A stretch of DNA of 64,000 nt from Cordylochernes scorpioides. Lineage: Eukaryota > Arthropoda > Arachnida > Pseudoscorpiones > Chernetidae. The number at the start of each line of letters is the position of its first letter. Position 1 is the stretch's first letter. Where the stretch lies: positions 80,391,853 to 80,455,852 of the forward strand of contig CP092879.1 of NCBI GenBank assembly GCA_030710605.1, given 5' to 3'. The translations under genes were made by a program, and so were the position numbers. Positions 62,652 through 64,000 of the stretch are shown one piece after another. Under the pieces are notes generated by a model. It searched no databases, had not been told where the DNA came from, and saw only the letters and a program-made list of their open reading frames with translations.

Positions 62652-63045
62652 GTGAGGCTTCTCTGTACTTGGATATTTGCTTGGTTGAATTCAGGAATCC
62701 CTCCTGGGTGGCACAAAATCAATCCTACCCTGGACTGATCAGGGCCATTGTCCAAAACCATGGGCTTCAGAGATGGAAGCTCGGTGTTGTGGTTTTGATG
62801 CTGATTTGCACGAATGCTGAGACTATGGGTGCATATTCTGATTGGAGAGAGAAGTGTCTTCTGGGAAAAAAAACCTACGAAGATTTCATGTTTTCACCAG
62901 AGTTAGGAATGATTTCTGTGAATGCATACAGTACTTGTATGTCTTCTATCTCCTGATGACTTTCCACCATTGGATGCCTAGTTTCTATCAAGATATAAGG
63001 GACAAATATAATGTATTGAATATAAAATAAAGAAACAGTCAAGTA
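62652..63045. other. Intron 29, left part: nothing recognised
   Basis: No exon fitting the next AAA4 segment was found between here and the window end. ORFs at 62318-63030 are extensions of exon 29 or chance. Confidence 0.6.
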
Positions 63046-63046
63046 C

Positions 63047-63190
63047 AGTGGACCCTCGGTTTACGAGCACCTTGGAGTACGAGCTTTTCGCTGTACGAGC
63101 AAAATTTTTTGAAAAATTTTACCTCGGATTACGAGTGAAATTTCGCATTACGAGCAACTCGTGATGGTTGCCCCTCTTCTCCATTTCCAC
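63047..63190. mobile_element. Pogo/Tigger-like terminus fragment
   Basis: CAGTGGACCCTCGGTTTACG and several inner repeats of the TACGAGC motif. The TIR wording is typical of Tigger/pogo elements. The right terminus is not found. Confidence 0.65.
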
Positions 63191-63344
63191 CTTTAGCGGC
63201 GGGATGAGGGCATATTTTTATATTAAATATTATTTTATTTATGGATTGTTATTAATCATTATAATATAAGTACAGTATATATATTTAATACATACTATAA
63301 TGTATATATTCAAATCGATACATATATATATATATACATGTATA

Positions 63345-63450
63345 TAGTGTAAAACGCATAGAATCAAAAAGGATGAGTTTCTTTTATTGGGAAAAACGTT
63401 TCTAGCTTTCGGGCGTAAGCGGCCCTTCCACAGGAAATAATGGAACAATT
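63345..63450 (-). repeat. Single-arm relative of the palindromes
   Basis: GATGAGTTTCTTTTATTGGG and TAGCTTTCGGGCGTAAGCGG resemble the left arm at 18375-18430. In reverse complement it reads GTGGAAGGGCCGCTTACGCC followed by CGAAAGC. Confidence 0.7.
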
Positions 63451-63907
63451 TCAAGTAAAGATGTATATACATATATATAACAGGTAATTTTTGCATATCT
63501 AGGATTAATTATGAAGTATTATATTTTATTATTTAAGAAAAATTATTGTTATGTAAATTAGTGAATTTGCTGATATTATTATTAAATGCATAATTGTAAA
63601 ATGGTGTGATGAAGAAAAAACGGAAAAATCTATTTTAGTTTTTGGACCAGCCTATAGTATTAGTATTTTAAAATTAAAGAAAACTTTTAATTTTTAAGAT
63701 AACTTTTTCCATTTGTAAACAAAGGCTCGAAGGTGTTATTAAAATTTAAAAAATTGCTATTAAAGTTAAAAAGTTTTCTTTAATCTTAAAATACTCTGTA
63801 TATCATTTTGACTAATTTTAATTCAACGATAAAATTATCTCTCAATGATAAAGGAATAGCTTTTTTTAATTTCTTATTTATTTTTTAGATTATATATGTA
63901 TTTTCAA

Positions 63908-64000
63908 CACAAGGTAATAAGACCAAATCCAAATAAATAAATAGTGTGTGACGTTTCGGTAACAGCGTTGTTACCATCTTCAGACAAAAGTACTTTTGTC
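63908..64000. repeat. Palindromic hammerhead-core element, copy 13 (cut by window end)
   Basis: ACAAGGTAATAAGACCAAAT, GTGTGTGACGTTTCGGTAAC and TTGTTACCATCTTCAGACAA, matching copy 8. The right arm lies beyond the window. Confidence 0.85.

Noticed and set aside
228-62651. Interpretation of the dynein as a processed or decayed pseudogene
   Set aside because: Introns are present, all 29 exon joins are in phase, there are no stops and key motifs are intact.
62652-64000. A further dynein exon before the window end
   Set aside because: No segment matching the next AAA4 block was found in any frame; the region holds a pogo-like fragment and palindromic repeats.

Overview
The window looks like nuclear DNA from an invertebrate metazoan. 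Short GC-rich coding exons sit in AT-rich introns with GT-AG and GC-AG borders. The introns carry mariner, pogo-like and hAT-like DNA transposons, tRNA-derived SINEs, LINE RNase H fragments and Penelope-type repeats. I cannot place the species; an arthropod would fit, but that is a guess.

One gene fills the window. It is a plus-strand axonemal dynein heavy chain of the single-headed inner-arm DNAH3/DNAH7/DNAH12 group, cut at both ends. I resolve 29 consecutive exons (228-62651) that join in phase into exactly 1,715 codons with no stop. They run from the tail/linker region (exons 1-9) through AAA1 (exons 10-14), AAA2 (15-20) and AAA3 (21-27) to the AAA4 P-loop (28-29). A full-length family member has about 3,900-4,100 residues, so roughly 40% is present. 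The N-terminal tail lies to the left; the rest of AAA4, the stalk, AAA5, AAA6 and the C-terminus lie to the right.

Intron size is extremely uneven: five introns are 54-59 bp, and one is 21.6 kb. Six introns hold tandem arrays with units of 11, 70, 65, 35, 84/90 and 43 bp. Four of these start at, or contain, a splice site. The 70-bp array is made of copies of the 3' end and donor of exon 8. The 84/90-bp array is made of copies of the acceptor and first codons of exon 25. The 43-bp array fills about 18 kb of intron 27 and has an indel-ridden interior that looks like unpolished assembly.

The remaining intron sequence is mostly mobile DNA. It includes two mariner-in-mariner nests (12.3-14.2 kb and 26.05-28.53 kb) and a pogo-like element inside a palindromic repeat (5.17-6.47 kb). 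At least 13 copies of that palindromic family are present, several with a hammerhead-ribozyme-like core. There is also an hAT MITE with an 8-bp target duplication. No bacterial, CRISPR, rRNA or true tRNA features are visible. The long ORFs at 34-38 kb and the many leucine-rich ORFs at 43-59 kb are repeat artefacts.
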